Origin: Acetivibrio clariflavus DSM 19732
Lineage (GTDB): Bacteria; Bacillota; Clostridia; Acetivibrionales; Acetivibrionaceae
Length of the DNA: 64,000 nt
Direction of reading: 5' to 3'
NCBI RefSeq assembly: GCF_000237085.1
Contig: NC_016627.1
Coordinates: 1,984,118-2,048,117 of the forward strand
The position numbers and the translations under genes were made by a program. The notes under the pieces are model-generated. The model saw only the letters and a list, made by a program, of their open reading frames with translations, was not told the origin of the DNA and did no database searches. Numbering within the stretch: position 1 is the first letter of the stretch; every line of letters begins with the position of its first letter. Positions 28,753 through 37,940 of this stretch are shown here, in pieces.

Positions 28753-29090
28753 TGTTAAATCGTAGTTATTGATATTGTGATAAAAAGATAAGTTCAAGAA
28801 CTTCCAATTTGTTGATTTAATAGGGTTTGGCTACTTCTATTATGTCAAACGGATAGGGTTCTTGAACTCTTTTATTCTCCAAAGTTATTGATTTTTTAGT
28901 GTCCGGTCCACATTAATCAATTACGAAAGTTAATATAATTACGCTTTGAAAATTCGAATAAACCTGGTGACAGAATTATTTTTTATAATTCCAAAATATT
29001 ATTCAAAGTATGTATAGCGTATCTGATGTTAATGTATTAAAATCTAAAATAAGATTTTTTTTTTACATTTCACTGGAAGGGAGAACGGGG
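28753..29090. other. Intergenic region ahead of the chromate transporter genes
   Basis: It contains an inverted repeat GTTCAAGAAC (28792-28801) / GTTCTTGAAC (28858-28867) with a 56-base loop and a trailing CTCTTTT, possibly a second terminator or a structured leader. The rest is AT-rich with no clear gene. The promoter for the chrA pair must lie here but was not resolved. Confidence 0.5.
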
Positions 29091-29669
29091 ATGAATATTT
29101 TGATAGATCTATTTCTGACCTTTTTCAAAATTGGTTTGTTTACCTTTGGCGGTGGGTATGCAATGATATCCATGATTGAAAATTACTGTGTTGGGCAAAA
29201 AAAGTGGATCACCCATGACGAAATGATGAATGCGACGGTAATTGCAGAGTCCACCCCTGGTCCAATTGCCATCAACTGTGCAACTTTTGTCGGGTACAAG
29301 CAGGCGGGATTTATTGGTTCTCTTGTGGCTACATTCGGTATTGTACTTCCGTCTTTTGTGGTAATTTATATCATATCCATGTTTCTGGATGACTTTCTTA
29401 GGTTAACAATTATAGCAAATGCGTTTAAAGGTATCAAAATTGCTGTGGGCATTTTGATCTTGAATGCGGCAGTTATTATGATCAGGAAGATGCGAAAAAA
29501 ATTTCTTCCAGGAGCCATTATGGTATGTTCCTTTATTGCTATGATGTTGATAAATATTTTTTCATGGAATTTCTCATCCATAAGTTTGATGTTGATTGCT
29601 GCTGCAGTTAACTTAGTTATTTTTCTTTTACAATCTTCCTCAGAGAAGAAAGGTGATGTTGCAAAATGA
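29091..29669 (+). CDS. chrA: Chromate transporter, half-size subunit 1
   Basis: A 192-residue CHR-family membrane protein of the short, single-domain type, which works in pairs. Motifs are GLFTFGGGYAM near the N-terminus and AESTPGPIAINCATFVGYKQAG. Five or six membrane segments are visible. Family members export chromate; in anaerobes the physiological anion is often unknown. The frame extends to 29010, but the ATG at 29091 has a GGAAGGGAG-type site upstream and begins directly at the conserved domain. The stop overlaps the start of the second subunit (ATGA). Confidence 0.88.
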   Translation: MNILIDLFLTFFKIGLFTFGGGYAMISMIENYCVGQKKWITHDEMMNATVIAESTPGPIAINCATFVGYKQAGFIGSLVATFGIVLPSFVVIYIISMFLDDFLRLTIIANAFKGIKIAVGILILNAAVIMIRKMRKKFLPGAIMVCSFIAMMLINIFSWNFSSISLMLIAAAVNLVIFLLQSSSEKKGDVAK

Positions 29670-30229
29670 TTTATCTGGATTTGTTCCTTGGCTTTTTGAA
29701 AGTTGGATGTTTAACCTTTGGTGGTGCCTACGGTGCAATTCCACTAATTCGTGATGTGGTTTTATCTTACGGATGGCTCAGCGATGAAACTCTAACCTAT
29801 ATGATCGCCATCAGTGAAAGTACTCCCGGCTCAATTATGGTGAATCTTGCCACCTATGTGGGCAGCAGTCAGGCTGGTTTTGCCGGTGCTGTCATAGCTA
29901 CTGCGACGGTAGTGTTACCCTCGTTTATCATTTTCTTGCTGATAACTGCATTACTAAAAGCAGCACTGCAAAATAAATATGTACAAGCTCTTTTGCATGG
30001 ATTGAAACCCTGTGTAATAGGTATAGTTCTTGCAACAGGTATCTATATGCTCTTGCGTAACTGTTTATCTGTGAAAACGAGTTTTTCTGTTGATGTCCGC
30101 GCAACTATCATTACAGTTGCTTTGTTTGCAGTAATATGTTCTTATAAAAAGATTGCAAAAAAGAGTTTGTCTCCAGTCATACTTATTGTTATTTCTGCTT
30201 GTTTAGGAACGATAGTGTATGGAATATAG
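29666..30229 (+). CDS. chrA: Chromate transporter, half-size subunit 2
   Basis: A 187-residue partner of the preceding subunit, with CLTFGGAYGAIPLI and SESTPGSIMVNLATYVGSSQAG repeating the CHR motifs. Translation is coupled through a 4-base overlap. The two halves probably insert with opposite topology and form one transporter (family knowledge). No regulator gene adjoins. Confidence 0.88.
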   Translation: MIYLDLFLGFLKVGCLTFGGAYGAIPLIRDVVLSYGWLSDETLTYMIAISESTPGSIMVNLATYVGSSQAGFAGAVIATATVVLPSFIIFLLITALLKAALQNKYVQALLHGLKPCVIGIVLATGIYMLLRNCLSVKTSFSVDVRATIITVALFAVICSYKKIAKKSLSPVILIVISACLGTIVYGI

Positions 30230-30293
30230 CATACATAAAAATAAAAAAGCATAATTCATCCTTTGAAACAGTAAAAAAAGATATGTGAAATTA

Positions 30294-30413
30294 ATGAAAT
30301 TAATTACTAATCTAAAAAGGCCGGATTTATTCAGTAAATTTGAACCGGGGGAAGAAAATAAAGAACTTATTGATGAAGTTTTCAAAGAGATTGAAAAGAT
30401 AAATGTAGATTGA
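30294..30413 (+). pseudogene. Relic of a second trmD 3' end
   Basis: A 39-codon frame from an ATG at 30294. From 30312 it reads LKRPDLFSKFEPGEENKELI and on to KINVD-stop. It aligns without gaps to the last 31 residues of trmD (LKRPDLFEKFEPNEDDKELI...); by eye about two thirds of residues are identical. Similarity fades upstream of 30306, so only the tail survives. No ribosome binding site of note precedes it. It lies 3.4 kb beyond the intact trmD and just after the chrA pair. Confidence 0.8.
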
Positions 30414-30670
30414 CACAAAAGTTAAAATGAATTAAAATTAAATGTGAAAATAATATGTTGATATATAGATATTATCTTCCAATTGTAAGCTTTATAATAT
30501 TGAACCAATCACTTTATACACTTCACGACAAAGGTAAAGTAAAAAGGCAAATGCCGTATTAATATTCATCATTTCGTTGCAATTCTGACTGTTGTAATTC
30601 CGTGTAAACATAAAAATAAAAAATGCTGAAAAAAGAAAATATAAATTTATTTTTTTTATTAGGGAGAGTG
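30414..30670. other. AT-rich spacer upstream of the CotH gene
   Basis: No gene, hairpin or repeat is evident; it probably carries the promoter of the CotH-dockerin gene. Confidence 0.5.
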
Positions 30671-33348
30671 ATGTTTATGAAACGGTTTATATCGGGTATT
30701 ACAGTCATTTTTTTTCTTTCTTTGGTGATGTCAATTCCTGCAGGCAGTGTAAAAATTTACGCAGAATCAGCAAAAAGTCTCTTCATAAATGAAGTAATGG
30801 CCGCAAACAAATCCTTAATAAGGGACGGAGACCTTGAAGATCCGGAATCGGGTAGCAAAGGCGGAGCTTTTTTGACTGGATTGAAATCTATAATGCTTCC
30901 GAACAGCCGATTGATTTGACAGGGTACAGCATTTCGGATGACAGTTTCGAATGGGTATTTCCTCAAGGTATTGTTCCTGCAAACGGATATTTATTGGTAT
31001 GGGCATCGGATAAAAATAAGGTAACTCAGGATGGTCAGCTTCACACCAATTTCAAGATAAGCTCATCGGGTGAAACCATTACCTTGAAAAGCCCTGACGG
31101 CACTATAGTTGATTCGGTGAAAACCGCAAAACTTTCGGATGACTATTCCTACGGAAGAATTTACGACGGTTCGCCGGAATTAACCGTATTTTCCAAAGCT
31201 ACACCGGGGAGTTCAAATACCGATGGAATCACGGCTGTTAGTGAACCGGTATTTTCTCATAAGTCAGGATTCTATACCGAGGAATTTGAACTTAAGCTAA
31301 GTACAGCCGAAAACAACTCAAAAATATATTATACAACCGACGGTTCCGACCCTGTTCCCGGAGAAGAAGGTACATACGAGTATTCCAATCCAATATCCAT
31401 TAGGGCAGAATACTCTGCAAATTCCCTGCTAAAATGTTCAGTAATAAAGGCAGTTACTGTTAGGACCGACGGTATAAAAAGCAAAGTAATAACCCATTCT
31501 TATTTTGTGGATACGAATATAACCGACAAATTCGATCTTCCTGTTATATCTTTAGTCACCGATCCGGATAATCTTTTTGATCCTAATATAGGCATTTTTC
31601 ATATTAACAACTTTATGAATAAAGGTAAGGAATGGGAGAGACCCATATATGTCGAGTTTTTTGAAAAAGACGGAACTTTTGGTTTCTCGAAGCAATGCGG
31701 TATAAGGCTACACGGACTAACATCAAGATTAATAGATCAAAAATCTATGCGCCTGTACGCGGACAGAGAATATGACGACTCTAAAAAGATTGAGTATAAT
31801 ATATTTCCCGGTCTTACCGATAAAACCGGTAATGAAATAACAACTTTCAAGCGTCTTATTTTAAGGAATTCCGGAACTGACTGGACCAGAACAATGTTTC
31901 GTGATGCCCTTGTACACAGCCTTGCTGCGGATATTAATCTTGATACTCAGGCCTACAGACCATGCATAGTATTTCTGAACGGTGAATACTGGGGATTGTA
32001 CAATATTCGCGAGCGCTATGACAATATCTATTTTTCATCCCATTACAATGCGGACAAAGATAAAATTGCATTGCTTGAGTTTACGGTAGATTTTTCGCTT
32101 GAGGGAAAATTGGAAATCAGTGAAGGATCCCCCGAAGATGAAGAAGCTTACAAAAAAGACATTCTATATTTCCTTATGAACAATGATATTTCTTTGGATG
32201 AGAATTACAACCTTATCAGCACAAAAATGGATATTGACAATTTTATAGATTATCAAATAATAAACATTTTCAGTGCAAATACCGATTGGCCCAAAATTAA
32301 TGTTGCCATATGGAAATACAAAACTCCTGACGGATTATACCATCCTGAAGCTCCCTATGGGCTTGACGGCAGATGGAGATGGGTAGTTAAAGATACAGAT
32401 TATGCTTTCGGTATGATGGACATTAATCTTGTAAACCACGACACCCTTTCTAGCGTATCATATAGCAAACTTAATCCAAAGAGCAACTATGATCAACAAA
32501 CGTGTCTTTTAGGGACATTGCTTCAAAACTCAGAATTCAGAAATAAATTTATCAACCGCTTTGCAGATCTTTTAAATACCGTATTTCAACCGGATTATAT
32601 CAATACCAGAATTGATACGATGAAATCAGCTATAGCATCATCAATCCCTGACCAAATTACGCGTTGGGAAAGCATTAAGGACTGGGATGGCAAGGTAGAA
32701 GTATTAAAATACTTTGCCGACAATCGAAATTCAGTTGTAATAAAACACATTGAATCCAGATTTATGGACTTTGGCGTTAACGGCAATTATAAAATTACTT
32801 TAACGGCAGATAACTCAAAAGGGTATATAAGAATAAATTCAATCGATTTGAAATCATCAACACCGGGAGTCAATTCTCCTGAAAACTGGACCGGAAAATA
32901 CTTCAACAATGTACCTGTTACATTAAAAGCAATTCCTCAGCCGGGATACGTATTTGACCATTGGGAAGGTATTAGCGGGGAAATTGCAAAATCTGACACC
33001 ATCACATTGACTTCTGAAGATGATTTGAATATTACAGCTGTATTTGCTGAAAAAGCGGATCCAACCAATAAACCTGTTGTTACACCGACTCCGACGGATT
33101 CAACTATTGTGACTCCTACTCCAACGCCGACACAAGACTTTATATATGGTGATGTTAACGGCGACAGAGAAATAAATGTTTTTGACTATGCTTTTTTAAA
33201 AAAATACTTGCTTGGAATGGCCAGTGCTGATGATATTGATACAAGAGCTGCAGATGTCGATCTTAACGGTAGTGTTGACTCAATAGACTATGCTTATATG
33301 AAGCAGTATCTATTGGGGATTATTAAGAGACTTCCTGTAAATAAATAA
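30671..33348 (+). pseudogene. Cellulosomal CotH-family protein with dockerin, frameshifted near its start
   Basis: Signal peptide (MKRFISGITVIFFLSLVMS) leads to LFINEVMAANKSLI, the start of a lamin-tail-like domain. The frame breaks in a run of six T (30868-30873): adding one T gives GAFFDWIEIYNASEQPIDL, which joins the long frame ending at 33348. After this come a chitobiase-like YYTTDGSDP repeat, a CotH kinase-like domain (RIHG-like GIRLHG, YWGLYNIRERYD, ANTDWP, KDTDYAFG), a Listeria-Bacteroides-type beta repeat (GYVFDHWEG), a Thr/Pro linker and a two-repeat dockerin (33148-33330). Start is ATG 30671 or 30677. If the shift is real, the exported protein is lost; if it is an error, this is an intact cellulosome component of about 890 residues. 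Confidence 0.85.
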
Positions 33349-33395
33349 GATATTAATGGTTATAAATAAATATAAAATTTAAAGTACCTTAGACC

Positions 33396-33426
33396 ATGCC
33401 TCTTTCAATCCGTTTGAAAGAGGCAT
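33396..33426 (+). terminator. Strong hairpin after the CotH gene
   Basis: ATGCCTCTTTCAA (33396-33408) / TTGAAAGAGGCAT (33414-33426), 13-bp perfect stem with a 5-nt loop. The 3' side (AATTTC) is not a clean T-run. Confidence 0.7.
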
Positions 33427-33570
33427 AATTTCTGCCGTTCTATAAATTTTTATATAAAACCTTTATCGAAAAAAAAATAAATTCGTATAAAAAAGATTTT
33501 CACAGGACTGTAAATAAAATATAATTAAAATAAAGAAATTAAAAAAGATGAAGATAAATGGAGGATTACA

Positions 33571-34158
33571 ATGAAAACAAAAGTAAGCAAGCCAAGCAGA
33601 AAACTTTATTTTGTGTCTTTGGGGTTATTATTACTTGGAATGGTATTGTTTTTTATTGTTTTAATACAAGGTATTTATTCAACTATAAATGTTTTAGACA
33701 CTAGAATTATTGTGCCGGGAACAAGCATTATTGAGCTTAGGGAAACCGGAAAATACTCCGTATTTTGGGAATATGAAAGTGTTATTGACGGGAAAGTATT
33801 TCAAACAGACAGTATAAACGGTTTAAAATGTACCTTAATGAAAGTCAATACAGGAGAATTAATTACTCTTGAAAACCCTTCAGTAAATTCAAGTTATTCT
33901 GTGGAAGGACGGGAAGGCAAAAATATATATGAATTTAATATTTCTGAAGCAGGGAAATATGAGTTGAAAGCCTGGTACGAAAACGGTAAAAGCGAAGAGA
34001 CGGTTTTGGCAATCGGCAAAGGATTCGGTATGACCATTGTCCGTACAGTATTAATCAGCACTATAATATTGTTTGTCACATTGGGGACATCTATTTCTAT
34101 TTTTATAATAACATTTAGAAGAAGAAAGGCAGAATCAGTGGAAGAATTTATGGAATAA
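33571..34158 (+). CDS. Hypothetical membrane protein with two TM segments
   Basis: A 195-residue protein: membrane segment at about residues 13-37, an extracytoplasmic beta-rich domain of about 110 residues, a second membrane segment at about 153-178, and a short charged tail (RRRKAESVEEF). No known family recognised. The domain contains ETGKYSVFWEYE and EAGKYELKAWY, two similar strands suggesting an Ig-like sandwich. GGAGG lies 7 bases before ATG. It appears to be transcribed alone. Confidence 0.7.
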   Translation: MKTKVSKPSRKLYFVSLGLLLLGMVLFFIVLIQGIYSTINVLDTRIIVPGTSIIELRETGKYSVFWEYESVIDGKVFQTDSINGLKCTLMKVNTGELITLENPSVNSSYSVEGREGKNIYEFNISEAGKYELKAWYENGKSEETVLAIGKGFGMTIVRTVLISTIILFVTLGTSISIFIITFRRRKAESVEEFME

Positions 34159-34303
34159 AAAATGATTTTAAGGTTCTTGGAGATAACTTTGTATTTATTT
34201 TTGCTGAAAGTTTAATTTTTTATTGTTTAATTTACGATAAACCGGGTAAAAATATACTAAATTAAAAATTAGAAGTTAAACTTCTACTTTGGAGGTGCTG
34301 ATT

Positions 34304-34477
34304 ATGCATGACAAGAATAAAAAGGCGAAAAAGAAAATAAATAATAATTCATCGTCAGAAAATGCTAAGAGGGATATAAAAAATAATGTTCAATATAAAG
34401 ACATGCCGGTTGAAATAGCGTGTTCACCTGAATTTCCACAAGGGTGTATCACAGTTGATGATGAAATTGACCTATAA
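34304..34477 (+). CDS. Small hypothetical protein, 57 aa
   Basis: Begins MHDKNKKAKKKINNN, a highly basic, disordered N-terminal half, and ends with IACSPEFPQGCITVDDEIDL containing two cysteines. The open frame starts at TTG 34289, but the ATG at 34304 has a perfect GGAGGTG site 6 bases upstream, which itself supports the gene. Function unknown; possibly a small acidic/basic spore-associated or regulatory peptide (inference only). Confidence 0.6.
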   Translation: MHDKNKKAKKKINNNSSSENAKRDIKNNVQYKDMPVEIACSPEFPQGCITVDDEIDL

Positions 34478-34635
34478 TTCTTAAAATCTATTAAACAGAT
34501 GAATTGGTGTACTTTAGACTTGAAGATTGATATTCAATCAAATCTTTAACGATAAACGGATAAGAATTAAATATTGGTTAATAGTTGACTGCAGAAAAAT
34601 AATAATTATTAATAGTTTGGATTTAAAACCGAAAA

Positions 34636-34710
34636 AAGAAGTTGCTGTAATAAAATCCTGATTTTTTAGGATTTGAGGGAGTAGAACTCCTTAAACAGCA
34701 ACTTTTTGTC
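34636..34710 (+). terminator. Three-branched RNA structure with T-run
   Basis: Closing stem AAGTTGCTGT (34639-34648) / ACAGCAACTT (34695-34704) encloses two hairpins: AAATCCT / AGGATTT (34653-34659, 34668-34674) and GGAGT / ACTCC (34678-34682, 34686-34690). TTTTT follows at once. It works as a terminator on paper, but is more elaborate than needed. The rest of the 34478-34852 gap is AT-rich. Confidence 0.6.
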
Positions 34711-34852
34711 GTTTATAAACTGTCAAATGATTACCTGCTATGACTTAATGTTTTTTATATATCTTGTATATTGCAAAAAATCTTATGTATAGTATAATAT
34801 TTTTGCAATATCAAAGATTTTTGATTGCAATATTGATTTTTGGGGGTTCTAA

Positions 34853-36250
34853 ATGAAAAAACAAACTATTGAAAAAAATTTGACAGAAGGCAATGTTGCA
34901 TTACAACTTATAATGTTTGCGCTACCTTTTATGTTATCTAACTTTATTCAAGCTCTCTATAATGTGGCGGATATGTTAATTGTAGGCAAATTTGCCGGGA
35001 CTGAAGGAATTTCAGGAGTAAATATCGGTGGACAGGTTACTTTTATAATAACCAATATAGTTGTAGGATTGAGTGTCGGTGGAACCGTTGTTATTGCACA
35101 ATATCTCGGTTCGGGAGACAGAAAAAGTATGGATGAATGCGTAAAAACGCTCATTACATTCCTTTTTATTACTTCAATTGCTGTGACTGTAGTTATGATT
35201 TCTTTATCAGATGTTTTTCTTGAACTGCTCCGGACACCGAAAGAATCCTATCAACAGGCAAAAAGCTATCTTAATATAACTTTGATGGGAACTATATTTA
35301 TTTTTGGTTATAATGGTTTTTCAGCCATTTTACGCGGTTTGGGCGACAGTAAACGTCCGTTGATTTTTGTTACTATTGCTTGCGGAGTGAATGTTGTTCT
35401 TGATTTGCTGTTTGTAGGTGTTTTTCGTATGGAAGCTGCGGGAGCGGCCCTTGCAACAATTATATCCCAGGCTATAAGTATGTTTGCATGTATTATATAT
35501 ATAAAGAGAAGCGATATAGGTTTTGATTTTAAACTGAATTCCTTCCGCATGTATAAGGAAAGATTGCTTGTAATGATGAAAGTTGGAATGCCTGTTTCAG
35601 TACAAAATGTTATTGTAAATTTTTCTTTCCTTGTACTTACTGCAATTGCCAATGGAATGGGGGTAAGTGCATCAGCAGCAGTTGGAGTAGTTGGTAAATA
35701 CAATGGATTTGCCATTTTACCGGCTATTGCAGTAGGATCCTCAGTATCGGCAATGGTAGCCCAAAATGTGGGGGCCGGTTTGTTTGACCGTGCAAAGAAA
35801 ACATTTCATACGGGATTCGTACTTTCATTTATTATATCATTGGTTGTGTTCATATTTACTCAATTGTTTCCTGAGCAAATTATCAGTGTATTCGGAAAAG
35901 ATGACCCAAAGATGATTTCTGATGGTGTAAATTATTTAAGAACATTTTCCTTTGATTATCTGATAGTACCTGCTGCTTTCTGTTTGAATGGATTAATAAC
36001 CGGTGCAGGTCACACAGTGATTTCATCAATCAGCAGTATAATGTCATCCATTGGTTTTAGAATACCCTTTGCCATTTTACTGGGGGTAACTCTTGATAAA
36101 GGGATGCTGGGTCTCGGTATTGCGGCACCTCTTGCATCTTTAGGAACAACAATTTTTGTATTCATATACTATCTGTCAGGAAAGTGGAAAGTAAGTACGG
36201 TGGTTAATAAACAAGAAATGGGCGGAATGGAACTGGAGCTATCAAATTAA
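34853..36250 (+). CDS. MATE family efflux transporter
   Basis: A 465-residue polytopic protein with about 12 membrane segments in two pseudo-repeats. It opens with the typical LTEGNVALQLIMFALPFMLSNFIQALYNVADMLIVGKFAG, whose start identifies the clostridial MATE subgroup. It exports drugs or metabolites using Na+ or H+; the substrate is not predictable. The ribosome binding site is GGGGG before TTCTAA. The structured element upstream (34636-34710) could influence its expression. Confidence 0.9.
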   Translation: MKKQTIEKNLTEGNVALQLIMFALPFMLSNFIQALYNVADMLIVGKFAGTEGISGVNIGGQVTFIITNIVVGLSVGGTVVIAQYLGSGDRKSMDECVKTLITFLFITSIAVTVVMISLSDVFLELLRTPKESYQQAKSYLNITLMGTIFIFGYNGFSAILRGLGDSKRPLIFVTIACGVNVVLDLLFVGVFRMEAAGAALATIISQAISMFACIIYIKRSDIGFDFKLNSFRMYKERLLVMMKVGMPVSVQNVIVNFSFLVLTAIANGMGVSASAAVGVVGKYNGFAILPAIAVGSSVSAMVAQNVGAGLFDRAKKTFHTGFVLSFIISLVVFIFTQLFPEQIISVFGKDDPKMISDGVNYLRTFSFDYLIVPAAFCLNGLITGAGHTVISSISSIMSSIGFRIPFAILLGVTLDKGMLGLGIAAPLASLGTTIFVFIYYLSGKWKVSTVVNKQEMGGMELELSN

Positions 36251-36294
36251 TAGTTAATTTTGTTATCAATTTTTATATTATAATAGAAATAAAT

Positions 36295-36356
36295 AACCCA
36301 ATAATTGGACAACTATTTCTTACGGTAGGAAAGTCCGTTATTGGGTTTTTATATTT
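36295..36356 (+). terminator. Terminator after the MATE gene
   Basis: AACCCAATAAtTGGAC (36295-36310) / GTCCgTTATTGGGTT (36333-36347) followed by TTT. The long loop is unusual. From here to 36695 only AT-rich DNA is seen, with a short hydrophobic frame (about 36360-36475) that may be debris of a membrane gene. Confidence 0.75.
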
Positions 36357-36695
36357 AAATTTTTTAAAGAAAAACATTTTTACTATATTATCTTTAATCA
36401 TGCTATTCTTATCAGTTGCTGCTGTTTCAATTATATTTTATAAAACAAGTATAAAATTTCTAATACTTTATTAACCAAACAGGTAATATTGTTTTTATAT
36501 GTAAAATATGGTATTATTAAAGGCAAAGTAGTTGTCAAATGAAAATTTCAATACATTTTAATAATCGATTTATTCCTGAGCTTGAGGGAAATTTAAGAAC
36601 AAATGAAAATACAAAAATGCGAATTTTACTGGGTAGGAACAGTAAGGTTATTTTTTTGTAAAATTTATTAAAAATCAGCGATTAGGAGGGTCATA

Positions 36696-37019
36696 ATGAA
36701 AGATAATAAAGAGCAATGCAACCATAAATACATCATAGATTATTCATTCCGAAAGCCTAGTCTGTTTTTTCATAGTCTTCCCTGTGATATTTGCAAGCAA
36801 AGCATAAATTTAAGTTTACCATGGCGAATCATTTATTGGATTGTAGATATCATGGGGTTTGTATTAGCATATATAGTATCAACTTCTGTTCATATAAAAT
36901 TCTTAGGCAATACGTTTATTGCTTCGATTCTTATTTTTGTTTTGCTTATTTGGTTTGTTCAGTTAATAATTAAACTTATTTTTAAGTACGGAAAATGGGT
37001 TGAGGTAGCAAAGAAATAA
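36696..37019 (+). CDS. Hypothetical membrane protein with Cys-rich N-terminus
   Basis: A 107-residue protein. The N-terminal third contains C8, H10, C30 and C33 (CNHKY...CDIC), a possible zinc ribbon. Two membrane segments follow (about residues 44-64 and 71-95), then a basic end. Family not recognised; the layout resembles small zinc-ribbon membrane proteins of unknown role. GGAGGG lies about 8 bases before ATG. Confidence 0.65.
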   Translation: MKDNKEQCNHKYIIDYSFRKPSLFFHSLPCDICKQSINLSLPWRIIYWIVDIMGFVLAYIVSTSVHIKFLGNTFIASILIFVLLIWFVQLIIKLIFKYGKWVEVAKK

Positions 37020-37088
37020 GTTAAATGTATTTTTTAGCTCTTTATTTAGTAAATAGAAATTTAGTTTAAAAAGGTTTTGTTGGGTATA

Positions 37089-37128
37089 AAAAGGCATTGT
37101 TTGGTAAATACACAAAACAATGCCTTGT
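37089..37128 (-). terminator. Terminator for hisF-like gene (possibly bidirectional)
   Basis: AAGGCATTGTTT (37091-37102) / AAACAATGCCTT (37115-37126); on the minus strand it is followed by a T-run. It lies between convergent genes. Confidence 0.8.
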
Positions 37129-37172
37129 GTTTTACGAGATAAAATAACTGAAATACAATAAACTTTGAAACA

Positions 37173-37940
37173 TCAGCCTAATATTACCGGTATACCTTTT
37201 TCCTGCAAGTATTTCTTTACTTGTCCTATAGTAAATTTCCTGAAGTGGAAAACTGAAGCTGCAAGGAGAATTTCGGCACCGCCTTTAACTATAGCTTCAT
37301 AAAAATGTTCCAGTTCACCGGCTCCTCCAGATGCAATAACCGGTATATTGACAACATCTGAAATTGCTTTTATAAATTCCAGGTCATATCCGACTTGGGT
37401 ACCGTCACCATCCATACTTGTAGGTAAAATTGTCCCGGCTCCCAGGTCCTGACACATTTTTGCCCATTCGACAGCATCCTTGCCGGTACATTTGGTTCCG
37501 CCTGAAACAACCAACTCAAAGCCCGATGGCATTTCCTTGTTCCTTTTTGCATCAATTGCAACAACAATCTTATCGGAACCAAATTTTTGTGCCCCTTGTT
37601 TAATTAAATCGGGATTTTTAACAGCGGCACTATTCATTGAAACCTTACTGGCTCCTGCTTCAAGAACCATTTCTATGTCATTAACTGAAGAAATGCCTCC
37701 TCCTACTGTCAACGGTATGCTAATATTTGACGAAACCTTTTTAACCCATTCCAGCCTTGTGGAACGATTTTCCAATGTGGCTGCAATATCTAACATTGCA
37801 AGTTCATCAGCACCTTCATTTTGATAGAATATGGCATTTTCAACAGGGTCACCGGCATCCTTTATATTTTCAAAATGTATCCCTTTTACAACTCTTCCGT
37901 CTTTCATGTCAAGACATGGCATAATTTTTACAGTTTTCAT
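37173..37940 (-). CDS. hisF: HisF-like imidazole glycerol phosphate synthase subunit, orphan
   Basis: A 255-residue (beta/alpha)8 protein. It retains the HisF catalytic aspartates D11 (PCLDMKDGRVVKG) and D130 (VVAIDAKR), and D179 in SMDGDGTQVGYD, plus IPVIASGGAG. In HisF of Thermotoga the ammonia gate is R5-E46-K99-E167; here the aligned residues are K5, E46, K99 and T170, so two of four differ. No other his gene is nearby. The start is moved 5 codons in from the longest frame: ATG 37940 follows AAAGGAG. It may be a spare HisF or a paralog with another partner. Confidence 0.8.
   Translation of the reverse strand: MKTVKIMPCLDMKDGRVVKGIHFENIKDAGDPVENAIFYQNEGADELAMLDIAATLENRSTRLEWVKKVSSNISIPLTVGGGISSVNDIEMVLEAGASKVSMNSAAVKNPDLIKQGAQKFGSDKIVVAIDAKRNKEMPSGFELVVSGGTKCTGKDAVEWAKMCQDLGAGTILPTSMDGDGTQVGYDLEFIKAISDVVNIPVIASGGAGELEHFYEAIVKGGAEILLAASVFHFRKFTIGQVKKYLQEKGIPVILG

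Noticed and set aside
36360-36475. Short hydrophobic frame after the MATE terminator
   Set aside because: No ribosome binding site and only a late internal ATG; too short to claim as a gene, at most debris.
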